Below are positions 11,757 to 23,652 of a stretch of 64,000 nucleotides of DNA, piece by piece. The position numbers and the translations under genes are program-made. Numbering within the stretch: position 1 is the stretch's first letter; every line of letters starts with the position of its first letter. The notes beneath the pieces are model-generated. The model worked only from the letters and a program-made list of their open reading frames with translations, searched no databases and was not told where the DNA came from. The stretch is from Leucaena leucocephala (lineage: Eukaryota; Streptophyta; Magnoliopsida; Fabales; Fabaceae): NCBI GenBank assembly GCA_037074615.1, contig CM073515.1:17693001-17757000 (forward strand), given 5' to 3'.

Positions 11757-11791
<35 letters not shown>
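11742..11791. repeat. (ATC)n/(ATT)n microsatellite
   Basis: About five ATC units followed by about eleven ATT units. It creates spurious Leu/Asn homopolymer frames on the two strands. Confidence 0.9.
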
Positions 11792-13120
11792 GCGATCAGG
11801 GTATAATATTCTGTTCTCAAAAGCGGTACAAGTAAACATAATGATCTGTAATATATATAATTTTGTCCTGCCTACCGAAACTACCACAGACATGAAAAGT
11901 GAGACTTGAGATCAAATTCACTATTATTGCGAGTCATCATGTCATCAAAAAAGAATTGAATCATATAGAAATAATTGATCCTCAACATGTCTGTTGTCCC
12001 TTTAAACATGAGATTGGTCCTTGTAATTAATTTGGATCATTTAGATCAAATTTAAATCGACCAAATTTTATAAAAAACATATTTTCATATTTTTTGTATT
12101 CAAAATGGTTTAAGGCATGCACGAACCATAAATTTATTTTCTTACCATGACACAGACTATAGATTGAATCTTTATGATTTATTTTCTTGTATTTTATAGG
12201 AAAAATTAGAGTGAAGGATTTAGACTGAGAATTATATTTATTGAAGAAGATTATAAAATTGTAATTCTTTAGAAGGATTAAATACCAAAATATAAATATG
12301 AAAAATACTAAATTACCCCTCAGGATGCCTCTTCTCATAGTCTTGTTTTTTTTTTAATAAGGTAAGTATTGAAGCTCAATTCTCTTACATTATAATATAG
12401 TTTATCCATCACTAGACTAAGTATCGTCTCCAATTTTATCATTATCAACACTTAAATGCTTCAAATTTGCCAACACCAAATATTTAACCTCAATCTACAT
12501 AATTATTAAAATTTTGAAAAAGAAATACCACTCTCATCTTTAATATAATATTTAATTTGAGAGTTGATCTAAGTTCATAACATAAAATTTATTTCTCATA
12601 TTTTTTATTTTTTTCTCAAAGTATTATTAGTGATACTCCCTTAATAATAATTAAATAAAATAAAAATAATTTAATAATATAAATATATATCTTATAAAGA
12701 GAGTCATACTTGTTACAGTAACAATAGATAAATTCATTATTTCCACATACAGAATTTTTTGTACGATATTGCCACATACAGATAAATTCTTCTATTTTTA
12801 TTTTGTAATAAAATAATTTTAAATATTTTTATAAGGGTTATATAGCACACAATATCATGATCTTATTTCTCATATACGTTTAGTATCCTAATATTATTTA
12901 TGGTATAATTTTATCCATAATATTTTTAATTTAGGCAATTCTTAGTATTCTCGAGAAATAGGATTATGTATAAAATTCTATAAAATTAAAAAATTATTAG
13001 TAAAATTATACTAAATTAAAAAGATTATAAGTAAAATTATACTATAGATAAGATTATGATATTTGACGCATATAAAAAATAATATTAAAATATTAGTTAC
13101 TATATAACTTTTTTTATAAA
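11792..13120. other. AT-rich intergenic stretch left of the satellite
   Basis: Holds short imperfect internal repeats (for example 'agtaaaattatacta' near 12999 and 13032). The 103-codon minus-strand frame at 12027-12338 is rich in Phe, Ile, Lys and Asn, as expected by chance in such DNA. No gene is supported. Confidence 0.55.
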
Positions 13121-16100
13121 TCTGTAAAACGAGCATCTTATAACGTAATAAGTAAATTTGAATCCATAAAAATTCATTTAAAAAAAATCTATAAACTAAT
13201 GTCAGATATATAAAAGATCATTAAGTAGAATTTGTCAATCCGTAAATTCTAAAAATAAGGAGCATCATCAAACACTATAATATATTAATATGGTAGATTT
13301 TATTCTCAATAAGGGAATTTTAAAAAATATATTATATTTATATAATTAATTAAATTAATTTGTAAATATAATCAATTTAAATTAAATAAATAATTCTTAT
13401 ATACACTGAAGGTACTTAAACACAGCAGGTAATGCGTCATCCCATATGTCAGAGGACACAACGCTCGTGCTTGCGTTAGCGCCGAATCCTGGGTAAGATT
13501 TTAGAGTTGTGTTTATAAAAAAATAATTTTTTGAGAATCTTATAAAAAAAAAATAAATCTGTAAAACGAGCATCTTATAACGTAATAAGTAAATTTGAAT
13601 CCATAAAAATTCATTTAAAAAAAATCTATAAACTAATGTCAGATATATAAAAGATCATCAAGTAGAATTTGTCAATCCGTAAATTATAAAAATAAGGAGC
13701 ATCATCAAACACTATAATATATTAATATGGTAGATTTTATTCTCAATAAGGGAATTTTAAAAAATATATTATATTTATATAATTAATTAAATTAATTTGT
13801 TAATATAATCAATTTAAATTAAATAAATAATTCTTATATACACCGAAGGTACTTAAACACAGCAGGTAATGCGTCATCCCATACGTCGGAGGACACAACG
13901 CTTGTGCTTGCGTTAGCGCCGAATCCTGCGTAAGATTTTAGAGTTGTGTTTATAAAAAATTATTTTTTGAGAATCTTATAAAAAAAATAATCTGTAAAAC
14001 GAGCATGTTATAACGTAATAAGTAAATTTGAATCCATAAAAATTCATTTAAAAAAAATCTATAAACTAATGTCAGATATATAAAAGATCATCAAGTAGAA
14101 TTTGTCAATCCGTAAATTCTAAAACTAAGGAGCATCATCAAACACTATAATATATTAATATGGTAGATTTTATTCTCAATAAGGGAATTTTAAAAAATAT
14201 ATTATATTTATATAATTAATTAAATTAATTTGTTAACATAATCAATTTAAATTAAATAAATAATTCTTATATACACCGAAGGTACATAAACACAGCAGGT
14301 AATGCGTCATCCCATACGTCAGAGGACACAACGCTCGTGCTTGCGTTAGCGCCGAATCCTGGGTAAGATTTTAGAGTTGTGTTTATAAAAAAATAATTTT
14401 TTGAGAATCTTATAAAAAAAAAATAAATCTGTAAAACGAGCATCTTATAACGTAATAAGTAAATTTGAATCCATAAAAATTCATTTAAAAAAAATCTATA
14501 AACTAATGTCAGATATATAAAAGATCATCAAGTAGAATTTGTCAATCCGTAAATTATAAAAATAAGGAGCATCATCAAACACTATAATATATTAATATGG
14601 TAGATTTTATTCTCAATAAGGGAATTTTAAAAAATATATTATATTTATATAATTAATTAAATTAATTTGTTAATATAATCAATTTAAATTAAATAAATAA
14701 TTCTTATATACACCGAAGGTACTTAAACACAGCAGGTAATGCGTCATCCCATACGTCGGAGGACACAACGCTTGTGCTTGCGTTAGCGCCGAATCCTGCG
14801 TAAGATTTTAGAGTTGTGTTTATAAAAAATTATTTTTTGAGAATCTTATAAAAAAAATAATCTGTAAAACGAGCATGTTATAACGTAATAAGTAAATTTG
14901 AATCCATAAAAATTCATTTAAAAAAAATCTATAAACTAATGTCAGATATATAAAAGATCATCAAGTAGAATTTGTCAATCCGTAAATTCTAAAAATAAGG
15001 AGCATCATCAAACACTATAATATATTAATATGGTAGATTTTATTCTCAATAAGGGAATTTAAAAAAATATATTATATTTATATAATTAATTAAATTAATT
15101 TGTTAATATAATCAATTTAAATTAAATAAATAATTCTTATATACACCGAAGGTACTTAAACACAGCAGGTAATGCGTCATCCCATACGTCGGAGGACACA
15201 ACGTTTGTGCTTGCGTTAGCGCCGAATCCTGGGTAAGATTTTAGAGTTGTGTTTATAAAAAAATATTTTTTTGAGAATCTTATAAAAAAAAATAATCTGT
15301 AAAACGAGCATCTTATAACGTAATAAGTAAATTTGAATCCATAAAAATTCATTTAAAAAAAATCTATAAACTAATGTCAGATATATAAAAGATCATCAAG
15401 TAGAATTTGTCAATCCGTAAATTCTAAAAATAAGGAGCATCATCAAACACTATAATATATTAATATGGTAGATTTTATTCTCAATAAGGGAATTTTAAAA
15501 AATATATTATATTTATATAATTAATTAAATTAATTTGTTAATATAATCAATTTAAATTAAATAAATAATTCTTATATACACCGAAGGTACTTAAACACAG
15601 CAGGTAATGCGTCATCCCATACGTCGGAGGACACAACGTTTGTGCTTGCGTTGGCGCCGAATCCTGGGTAGAGTTGTGTTTATAAAAAATTTTTTTTTGA
15701 GAATCTTATTAAAAAAAAAATAATCTGTAAAACGAGCATCTTATAACGTAATAAGTAAATTTGAATCCATAAAAATTCATTTAAAAAAAATCTATAAACT
15801 AATGTCAGATATATAAAAGATCATCAAGTAGAATTTGTCAATCCGTAAATTCTAAAAATAAGGAGCATCATCAAACACTATAATATATTAATATGGTAGA
15901 TTTTATTCTCAATAAGGGAATTTTAAAAAATATATTATATTTATATAATTAATTAAATTAATTTGTTAATATAATCAATTTAAATTAAATAAATAATTCT
16001 TATATACACCGAAGGTACTTAAACACAGCAGGTAATGCGTCATCCCATACGTCGGAGGACACAACGCTTGTGCTTGCGTTAGCGCCGAATCCTGGGTAAG

Positions 16101-17890
16101 ATTTTAGAGTTGTGTTTATAAAAAATTATTTTTTGAGAATCTTATAAAAAAAATAATCTGTAAAACGAGCATGTTATAACGTAATAAGTAAATTTGAATC
16201 CATAAAAATTCATTTAAAAAAAATCTATAAACTAATGTCAGATATATAAAAGATCATCAAGTAGAATTTGTCAATCCGTAAACTCTAAAAATAAGGAGCA
16301 TCATCAAACACTATAATATATTAATATGGTAGATTTTATTCTCAATAAGGGAATTTAAAAAAATATATTATATTTATATAATTAATTAAATTAATTTGTT
16401 AATATAATCAATTTAAATTAAATAAATAATTCTTATATACACCGAAGGTACTTAAACACAGCAGGTAATGCGTCATCCCATACGTCGGAGGACACAACGT
16501 TTGTGCTTGCGTTAGCGCCGAATCCTGGGTAAGATTTTAGAGTTGTGTTTATAAAAAAATATTTTTTTGAGAATCTTATAAAAAAAAATAATCTGTAAAA
16601 CGAGCATCTTATAACGTAATAAGTAAATTTGAATCCATAAAAATTCATTTAAAAAAAATCTATAAACTAATGTCAGATATATAAAAGATCATCAAGTAGA
16701 ATTTGTCAATCCGTAAATTCTAAAAATAAGGAGCATCATCAAACACTATAATATATTAATATGGTAGATTTTATTCTCAATAAGGGAATTTTAAAAAATA
16801 TATTATATTTATATAATTAATTAAATTAATTTGTTAATATAATCAATTTAAATTAAATAAATAATTCTTATATACACCGAAGGTACTTAAACACAGCAGG
16901 TAATGCGTCATCCCATACGTCGGAGGACACAACGCTTGTGCTTGCGTTAGCGCTGAATCCTGGGTAAGATTTTAGAGTTGTGTTTATAAAAAATTATGTT
17001 TTGAGAATCTTATAAAAAAAATAATCTGTAAAACGAGCATCTTATAACGTAATAAGTAATTTTGAATCCATAAAAATTCATTTAAAAAAAAAATCTATAA
17101 ACTAATGTCAGATATATAAAAGATCATCAAGTAGAATTTGTCAATACGTAAATTCTAAAAATAAGGAGCATCATCAAACACTATAATATATTAATATGGT
17201 AGATTTTATTCTCAATAAGGGAATTTTAAAAAATATATTATATTTATATAATTAATTAAATTAATTTGTTAATATAATCAATTTAAATTAAATAAATAAT
17301 TCTTATATACACCGAAGGTACTTAAACACAGCAGGTAATGCGTCATCCCATACGTCGGAGGACACAACGCTTGTGCTTGTGTTAGCGCTGAATCCTGGGT
17401 AAGATTTTAGAGTTGTTTTTATAAAAAATTATTTTTTGAGAATGTTATAAAAAAAATAATCTGTAAAACGAGCATCTTATAACGTAATAAGTAAATTTGA
17501 ATCCATAAAAATTCATTTAAAAAAAATCTATAAACTAATGTCAGATATATAAAAGATCATCAAGTAGAATTTGTCAATCCGTAAATTCTAAAAATAAGGA
17601 GCATCATCAAACACTATAATATATTAATATGGTAGATTTTATTCTCAATAAGGGAATTTTAAAAAATATATTATATTTATATAATTAATTAAATTAATTT
17701 GTTAATATAATCAATTTAAATTAAATAAATAATTCTTATATACACCGAAGGTACTTAAACACAGCAGGTAATGCGTCATCCCATACGTCGGAGGACACAA
17801 CGCTCGTGCTTGTGTTAGCGCTGAATCCTGGGTAAGATTTTAGAGTTGTGTTTATAAAAAAATAAATTTTTAAGAATCTTATAAAAAAAA
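13121..17890. repeat. Satellite array: 11 tandem copies of a ~434-bp unit
   Basis: Units, counted from TCTGTAAAACGAGCAT, start at 13121, 13558, 13991, 14428, 14861, 15296, 15724, 16157, 16592, 17025 and 17460. Spacings are 437, 433, 437, 433, 435, 428, 433, 435, 433 and 435. Copies are nearly identical. Each is very AT-rich except for a ~100-bp GC-richer core from GGTACTTAAACACAGCAGG to GCCGAATCCTGGG. Higher-order structure is visible. Units 1+2 and 3+4 pair by shared variants ('aattataaaaataagg' in 2 and 4; core ending 'gggtaag' in 1 and 3, 'gcgtaag' in 2 and 4). Units 5 and 8 share 'gggaatttaaaaaaatat', giving a 1296-bp trimer step. This points to recent unequal exchange. Confidence 0.95.
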
Positions 17891-18000
17891 ATTTAAAGAA
17901 GAGTTTATAAAAAAAATAGTTTTAAATAAATAAATATTTAAAGAGTTATTTTTAAAAATATTTTTATTATTAGTAAATTATGAAAAAGAATATGAGTATT
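17891..18000. other. Spacer right of the satellite
   Basis: AT-rich and no longer matches the 434-bp unit. Nothing further is seen. Confidence 0.5.
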
Positions 18001-18125
18001 AAATAAAAAGAGATAAGAGATGAGAGGAGAGAGGAGAGAAGGTGTAAGAAAGAAAAGAGAGAAAAAGTAAGAGAGAGGAGAGAGGATGTAAGAAAAAGTA
18101 GGAGAGATGGTGTAAGAAAAAGATG
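18001..18125 (+). repeat. Purine (GA)-rich low-complexity tract
   Basis: About 125 bases almost entirely A and G, with repeated 'gagagaggagagaagg' and 'tgtaagaaa' motifs. The segment 'gagagaggatgtaagaaaaagta' echoes an earlier piece, suggesting local slippage duplication. Confidence 0.8.
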
Positions 18126-18529
18126 ATATAATATAGTAATTTGTTAGTTTATAAGTTATTTTACTGTTCCATAAGTTACTCTAACCAACTTATCTAAAAC
18201 CTTAATTTTAAACCATAGTTTAGTTTAAAAACCTATTTAAATAAATATAACTATTTATTTTAAAAAATTTTTAAATCTAAATTTTGAGTTAAACTTAAAT
18301 TTTAAATCTAAATTTCATAAGTTTCCAAGTTAATAAATGCTAACTCACCGGTTCCTAAAATAATTAAGAGTATTTCATAATTTCATTATTTCACAATTTA
18401 TATCCATATTCCATATCCGAAAAAGCTGGACACGAAGAATATTGAATATAGCTGCAAAGCCAAAGGTGAGTATAAAAGGTATCTAAATTTTAAAATTATT
18501 GTTTAAGTCATTATTTTAAATAATTATAT

Positions 18530-18870
18530 AATAAAATTTATAATTTTTATAATAATATTTATAACATAAATAATAATTTTAATAATTTTCCTAATACATT
18601 AATAATTCTATATAACAATAGACTTATAAATAATAGTTTTTAAATTTATAATTTCTATAATATAATTTATAATATAAAAAATAGTTTTAACAATTTTTTA
18701 TTAAATATTTATAACTCTATCTAATAATATATTTATAAATAATTATTTTTAAATTTATAATTTTTATAATAATATTTATAATATGAGTAATAATTTTAAT
18801 AATTTTATTTAAAATATTTATAATTTTCACAATATACTTATAAATAATTATTAAATTATAAATATATTAT
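18530..18870. repeat. Degenerate tandem repeat of about 105-110 bp, AT-only
   Basis: The phrase 'aaatttataatttttataataatatttataa' recurs with changes near 18536, 18646 and 18749, each followed by 'aataattttaataatttt'-like sequence. Three degenerate copies. Confidence 0.55.
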
Positions 18871-19372
18871 ATAAATAATTAAAGAATAATTTTATCTCTT
18901 ATAATAAATTTGTTAAAAGGTAAATTTGTAATAAGGACCCTTTTTAATTTCAAAAGTTTTTTACTTCTCAATTTCATCTACTTGCTCGGGAAATTTAAGT
19001 CTTGACTTCTTTTGTCTTTTTGGTTATGGTAACAGTATTCTATTTTTTCTCATGGTTCGATGCTGCAATTTACTCTTAGCTTTGGAATACATAATTTTGT
19101 TATCCCTTTTCGTTTCTTTTGTTTATCGTTGAGGATGGTGAGGATTTACAAATTCTCATTCCCTTTTCATTTTTCCGAAATTTGATTGTCGAAGTACAGA
19201 ATTTCTGTATTTTGCCCCTTTTTTCTTATTCAATAATTGTCTTCCCGGTTTGTTATGAGTTTAATTTAAATTGTGCATGTTTGAATTCGGGAAAATTTAT
19301 CTCTTGATGGGAGTAGTTTAATTGATGTGTCTACCTTAAATTGATCGCGCGTGATGCTTATGGACATATTAA
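18871..19372. other. Intergenic stretch before the metalloprotease relic
   Basis: More balanced base composition, so it may include the old promoter or 5' UTR of the next gene. No diagnostic site was found. Confidence 0.4.
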
Positions 19373-19464
19373 CTTATCATCGGACTTCATTCTTCTAATG
19401 CTTAATGGTAGATTCTTGCTTATCATCGGACTTCATTCTTCTAATGTTTTATGGTAGATTCTTC
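19373..19464 (+). repeat. 46-bp tandem duplication (two copies)
   Basis: 'cttatcatcggacttcattc' starts at 19373 and again at 19419, and the copies differ at a few bases. Confidence 0.85.
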
Positions 19465-19708
19465 CTCACACACATAAAAAGGTCTGTCTGTTTTGTTGAT
19501 TTTATATTCGAATTCTACCAATCTACGCTTAGTTGCAATTGCTTGATGCTGGGTATGGACCGACATTTCAGTCGTATGATGTAAGATAGAGTATGTAGGC
19601 AGTGAAGGGGAACAACTTGAAACGATCTTCATTGGAAGTGCATGTATCTGATGTTGCCAATATGTGATTGTGAGAGCTGCAATGAAAATGATCAGATACG
19701 TTTGACTT

Positions 19709-22700
19709 TTGCAGCTCAAACATGCAAACGCCTCCAAGCCGCACAAAATTTCTGTTACATGGAGGGGAAAGAGGTTTGTGATAGAGATGAATTCAGGTGC
19801 CACTGTCAAGGAGCTTGGAGAGGAGTTGCGAAAGCTGACTAATATCCAAGAAGTTTCTATCCGTCTCATTGTTCCACAGGTTTCCAGCAAAGCCTCAAAA
19901 TTGATGTCTCCCTTCTTTACAGAGCATGCTTTTTTAAGTCTGCAAGAAGCTTCCATTACTGAGGTACTGTATGATTTACTTATACTGTAGCTCTTGCCTT
20001 TAAGCATAGGGTTATGAAATTAATGCTCGTATATAATTTCATATCTTTCTATGATATTGTTCTCTAACATTTTCCTTTATATTGCTCATTGCAGCCTAGT
20101 TAATATCATGAATAAATTTCTCTCTCATAATCAACTTCGTCGATCAAATGGGTCCAAAGAAGAGGCTTGAATCTATATAACTTAGTAATTTCATTTTAAA
20201 AATCGTCCTCTAAACCTGTAAGAGAGAATTTGTTGATGCACACAAGTTCATCAGCAAATACTTCAGTGTTATCATTTGAGTAATAGATGAAAAGAGTTGC
20301 ATTATGTCTTTTGATGAGTGTTTCTGATGGGGAGTTTGAGATTTTGGAGATGAGTCTGATTGCTCTCTTTAGGATTTTTTTTTAACAGACAAATAAATAC
20401 TCTTTTTTTTGTATTTAAAAATAAATCACCAATTATGATAGTGGCTGTATTTACTTAAATATTTGAATTATTGTTTCCCTAATCATCCATTGTTCCTCTA
20501 CAGGGTAAGTCGATTAAAATGATGGGTCTGTCAACAAATGAAGTTGAGCAAGTTCTACAAGATGCAAAGGTAAATTTAAGGATAGCTGGATTTGAGGATG
20601 AAGAAAAGAGATTGAAACAAAGAAGTTCATATGGACCTGTTTCACTGAAGCTTCCACAAGGGCCTTATATCTTCAATGAATTTCATACGCTTGAATTTCC
20701 AGGAGTGAAGGTATATTTTGGCATGTGAATATTAATATCTATCATACTTGCTTAAGCAGAAAATGACTTGACACATCAACTATGGTTGGCTGCATCCCTT
20801 TGTATGACACAAACAATCCAATATTAGGCCTTTCTAAGCTATAGCATCGCAGGAATTTATCCTCCCTTTATGCTTCTGCATCCTTTATGCTTCTGCATTT
20901 ACTTTGTTCTAATAGCGATAACATGCTTTGGAGGGAAGGGCATATAGAATCCCTTGAAGTCAGGTTTTCCAAATTGTGAACAAGGAATCGGATTGGAATT
21001 ATCACCAAGATTGATAAGAAGAATTTGCTGTGGTTAGAGATCGTGCCTGGGCTATATTTCATTTTCAATTGCCATTAGCAATTAATAGGGTAGCCTTTCA
21101 CTAATTTAGCTTTCTTATCAGCTCAGTCTTTCTACTGGCATGGGCTAATGGAAGGGTCTGACCAATAGAACTGAAAAGGGTCAGTTGAAAAAATTAAACC
21201 CACCAAGATACACATTAGAACAAGGAATTGGTTTTGTGGATTGAAAAAATGTATCATATTTGTATGACATTTTGGCTCGTTAATTTGTTTTCTTAATGCT
21301 GCATTGCAAAACCATCGCATTCTTTGCCACCTGTCTCATGATATGAAGTTTGTAAGGGAGATTGGCCAACTGACCATGGATGAGAATTAAATTTTTTATT
21401 TGCAGCTGAACCCTTCTCCTTCCGTGGCATTAAAGAGAACGCATATGCTTGCTTCAGATCCTGGAATTGTTTCTATCATGAACAAGGTATGATGCAATAT
21501 ATTTCCCAATTGTAAATATATGATTGTTCCATCATGACATAATGGTGCAACTTCTGATTGATGTTTAAATTTCATCTTTAAGCATCGTTGGCATATGTAG
21601 GAATTATGACTGAGATGGCTCCTACTGAGTATGTTGGTGTGAGCCCGAATTGCATTCTTGGTTTAAACAAGGTAGTGGCTTGTCTTGGGTGAGGTGACAA
21701 GAGTCTTAATATTCAGTATTATCTTATTGATTTCTCTTATTCTCTTTATTCTTCTTGGTAGAACCATGGAGAAGAATATCTTTACGACTTTGAACTGATG
21801 ACCTCAAGGGTTTCAGGAAATATGAAAGCATCAAGAAAACTCCTGCATGAACTAGTAAGATATAGATGTATCCGTTCTTGGTTTACATGGATGTGAAAAT
21901 ATGAACTTTCATGCTTCATCATAAGTATCAACTGTTCATATAACATCATTCTCAGGAAAATATGGGGTTTAGAAAATATGTGGATTAATGCTTAGTCTTC
22001 AAATATTCTAAGTAAGCTATTAAAAAATGATATAAACAGAATTATTGATCTAATTTGTCTTTTACTTATTTCAGGCTCACATGGTATACTCTGAACATGA
22101 TGCCAATTTTTATGCTCTCGATAAACAGGTTTTGCTTGAAGTGTCTTTCCCTGACTTAGTTTATAATTACACCTCCACTGAGTTGGCTTATCTTGATTTA
22201 ATTTGTATTCTGGCAATTAAATCAAGAAGCTACTAGTTTAGATTGGACTAGATCTGCTAGCCACACCTTGGGTGATGCCAGAAGTTCCTGATTATTTTGA
22301 AGAAGATTTTGAAAGAGAAAATAGCAATATTCCTCAGAAAGTTGGAGGTAATAGCTCAGATCAGCTAGCAAGTACTCGAGCTTCTTCAGTTTCTGCTGCT
22401 TACTACCTGATGACTAATGCATCTGCCCAAAAGGCCAGAGGGTCTGAAGTGAATGAAGAGTCAGATACAGATGATTCTAGTTTGATAGCAAGTGACAGAG
22501 CTGATCATCTGAATTCTGAATCAAAAGAAATCATAGATATGAATATGACTTCTCATTCTGATAGAGGACCTAACAGTGAGCCTGGCCCAGATGATCAAGT
22601 CACCATGGTGATAAAGCAAGAGCCTGATCCAGATGATTCCAACAATGTAACTGCAGTAAGTTCTCATGGGTCTGATTCATTAGGTTCTTTTGTTACCATA

Positions 22701-22978
22701 AGTGTTAAACCTCAAGCTATTGAAGGCATGAATTCTGAAGAATTTGCTCAAAATGCAACTAATGCTGAAGTAGTTATGCTGGCTGAACCTGATCCTGATG
22801 ATGTGGTAGTGCCTCCACCAGAATTATCTGCAATGCAAACTGATGAGCCGGATCCTGATGATCAAATATCACAAAGGGGAATATGATCCTGTGACCATAA
22901 ATGTTGGACCTCAAGCTATTGGAAGAAGCATAGCTTCTAAGCAAACTGGTCATAATGTTGGCTCCATTTTATTCCACT
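19709..22978 (+). pseudogene. Ubiquitin-like plus WLM domain metalloprotease relic (WSS1/SPRTN-type)
   Basis: The ancestral product was a Wss1-type DNA-dependent protease that cuts proteins crosslinked to DNA; the plant UBL-WLM member is the WSS1B-like protein. Exons are 19709-19963 (UBL, ISVTWRGKRFVIEMNSGAT), 20504-20710, 21406-21486, 21583-21671, 21762-21854, 22075-22128 and 22217-22978. All introns before the last have GT...AG. The WLM zinc motif survives across exons 5 and 6 (HELAHMVYSEHD). Lesions: no ATG opens exon 1 (TTG at 19709). Exon 4 has two extra bases (21593-21596) and a TAG at 21598. Exon 5 lacks one base near 21776, has TGA at 21791 and lacks two bases near 21840. The last acceptor reads GCAA (22213-22216). 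There is one extra base at 22289 and one in the G-run at 22876. No PUB-like C-terminus was found. Retained introns indicate a duplicated or unitary pseudogene. Lesions were inferred by frame logic and remembered family sequence; assembly indels could mimic some. Confidence 0.85.
22272..22886 (+). pseudogene. Open C-terminal exon of the WLM protease relic with EPDPDD repeats
   Basis: A 205-codon open stretch begins with an ATG that lies in a shifted frame relative to the upstream WLM-coding bases. A single extra base at about 22289 restores DYFEEDFE after the DARSS segment. The region is acidic and predicted disordered. EPDPDD occurs three times and EPGPDD once, with hydrophobic strings nearby (VTMVIKQ, VTISVKPQAI) that resemble SUMO- or p97-interaction stretches of Wss1-type tails; that function is inference. 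A further module, VTINVGPQAI, continues after a one-base shift at 22876 and ends at TAA 22976-22978. An intact long frame beside a wrecked catalytic domain is odd but can persist by chance in a young pseudogene. Confidence 0.7.
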
Positions 22979-23652
22979 AAAAAACCAAGGGAATCGCACA
23001 CCAATTTTGGGAATCTGAGCCAAAACGTCATCTTGTCTCTACCAAGCTTCCACATACAGTTGAGCAGGGAGAGGCAATGAGGCAATTTGTTTGATAATCA
23101 GTATTTAAAAATTAAGGGTAGTTTGGTCAATTATTATTGTATAACTTTCATTCCTTTCATTCCTTTCATTCTTACTCTACCAGACATAGTGCGTGCACAA
23201 ACATTCCTGCATTGTCTTAAGCATGTCAAACAAGATTTTGAATAGTATCATTCTTTTCCATTCCCATTCCCATTGCCATTCCCATTTCCTTTCATTTATA
23301 ACCTATTTCAACTTACCAAACATACAGCTAGTTTTGTTTTTGTTGACTTCCTATTGCCTTTAGGCACTTCAAAAATTATATTTTTATCCTATGTGTTGTT
23401 CCCTTCAGCATGGGTTTTCAAGCCTAATAATGTTTTGCTACATGACAACAGGAATGTGATTGAACACCCTGATGAGATGAAATAAAAAGAAATTACGAAA
23501 GTGGGTTGGATAAAATTGAATAGCATCAACCACCTACCTTATTTTGCCTCCTTGGGATTAGATTGTTATTATTTCATCTGATCTAGTAGGTTTCTACATG
23601 GAATGTCAGAAAGAAAATATTAGTGAACACAGTTCTTAAGTTAACCATCCTT
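22979..23652. other. 3' flank of the protease relic, repeat-like pyrimidine patches
   Basis: The phrases 'cattcctttcattcctttc' (about 23150) and 'cattcccattcccattgcc' (about 23260) sit between 'tagtttggtcaatt' and 'aacttaccaaac'. This weak inverted arrangement hints at a small DNA transposon. No C-terminal domain of the WLM protein is visible here. Confidence 0.4.

Noticed and set aside
12027..12338. 103-codon minus-strand open frame
   Set aside because: Composition is Phe/Ile/Lys/Asn-rich as expected from AT-rich DNA, with no domain and no promoter evidence.
16433..16648. 71-codon frame as a gene, identical to that at 15137-15352
   Set aside because: The two frames are copies within the satellite, and flanking starts and stops are not kept in the other units. 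Only the GC-rich core is noted as a finding.
13121..17890. CRISPR-like regular array
   Set aside because: Units are ~434 bp and contiguous without unique spacers, in eukaryotic DNA; it is a satellite.
19441..20007. 188-codon minus-strand open frame
   Set aside because: It lies antisense to the ubiquitin-like exon of the protease relic, whose plus-strand reading has clear family likeness and splice sites.
23117..23340. Small DNA transposon in the 3' flank of the protease relic
   Set aside because: The inverted ends are short and imperfect and the interior is simple repeat; not enough to call.
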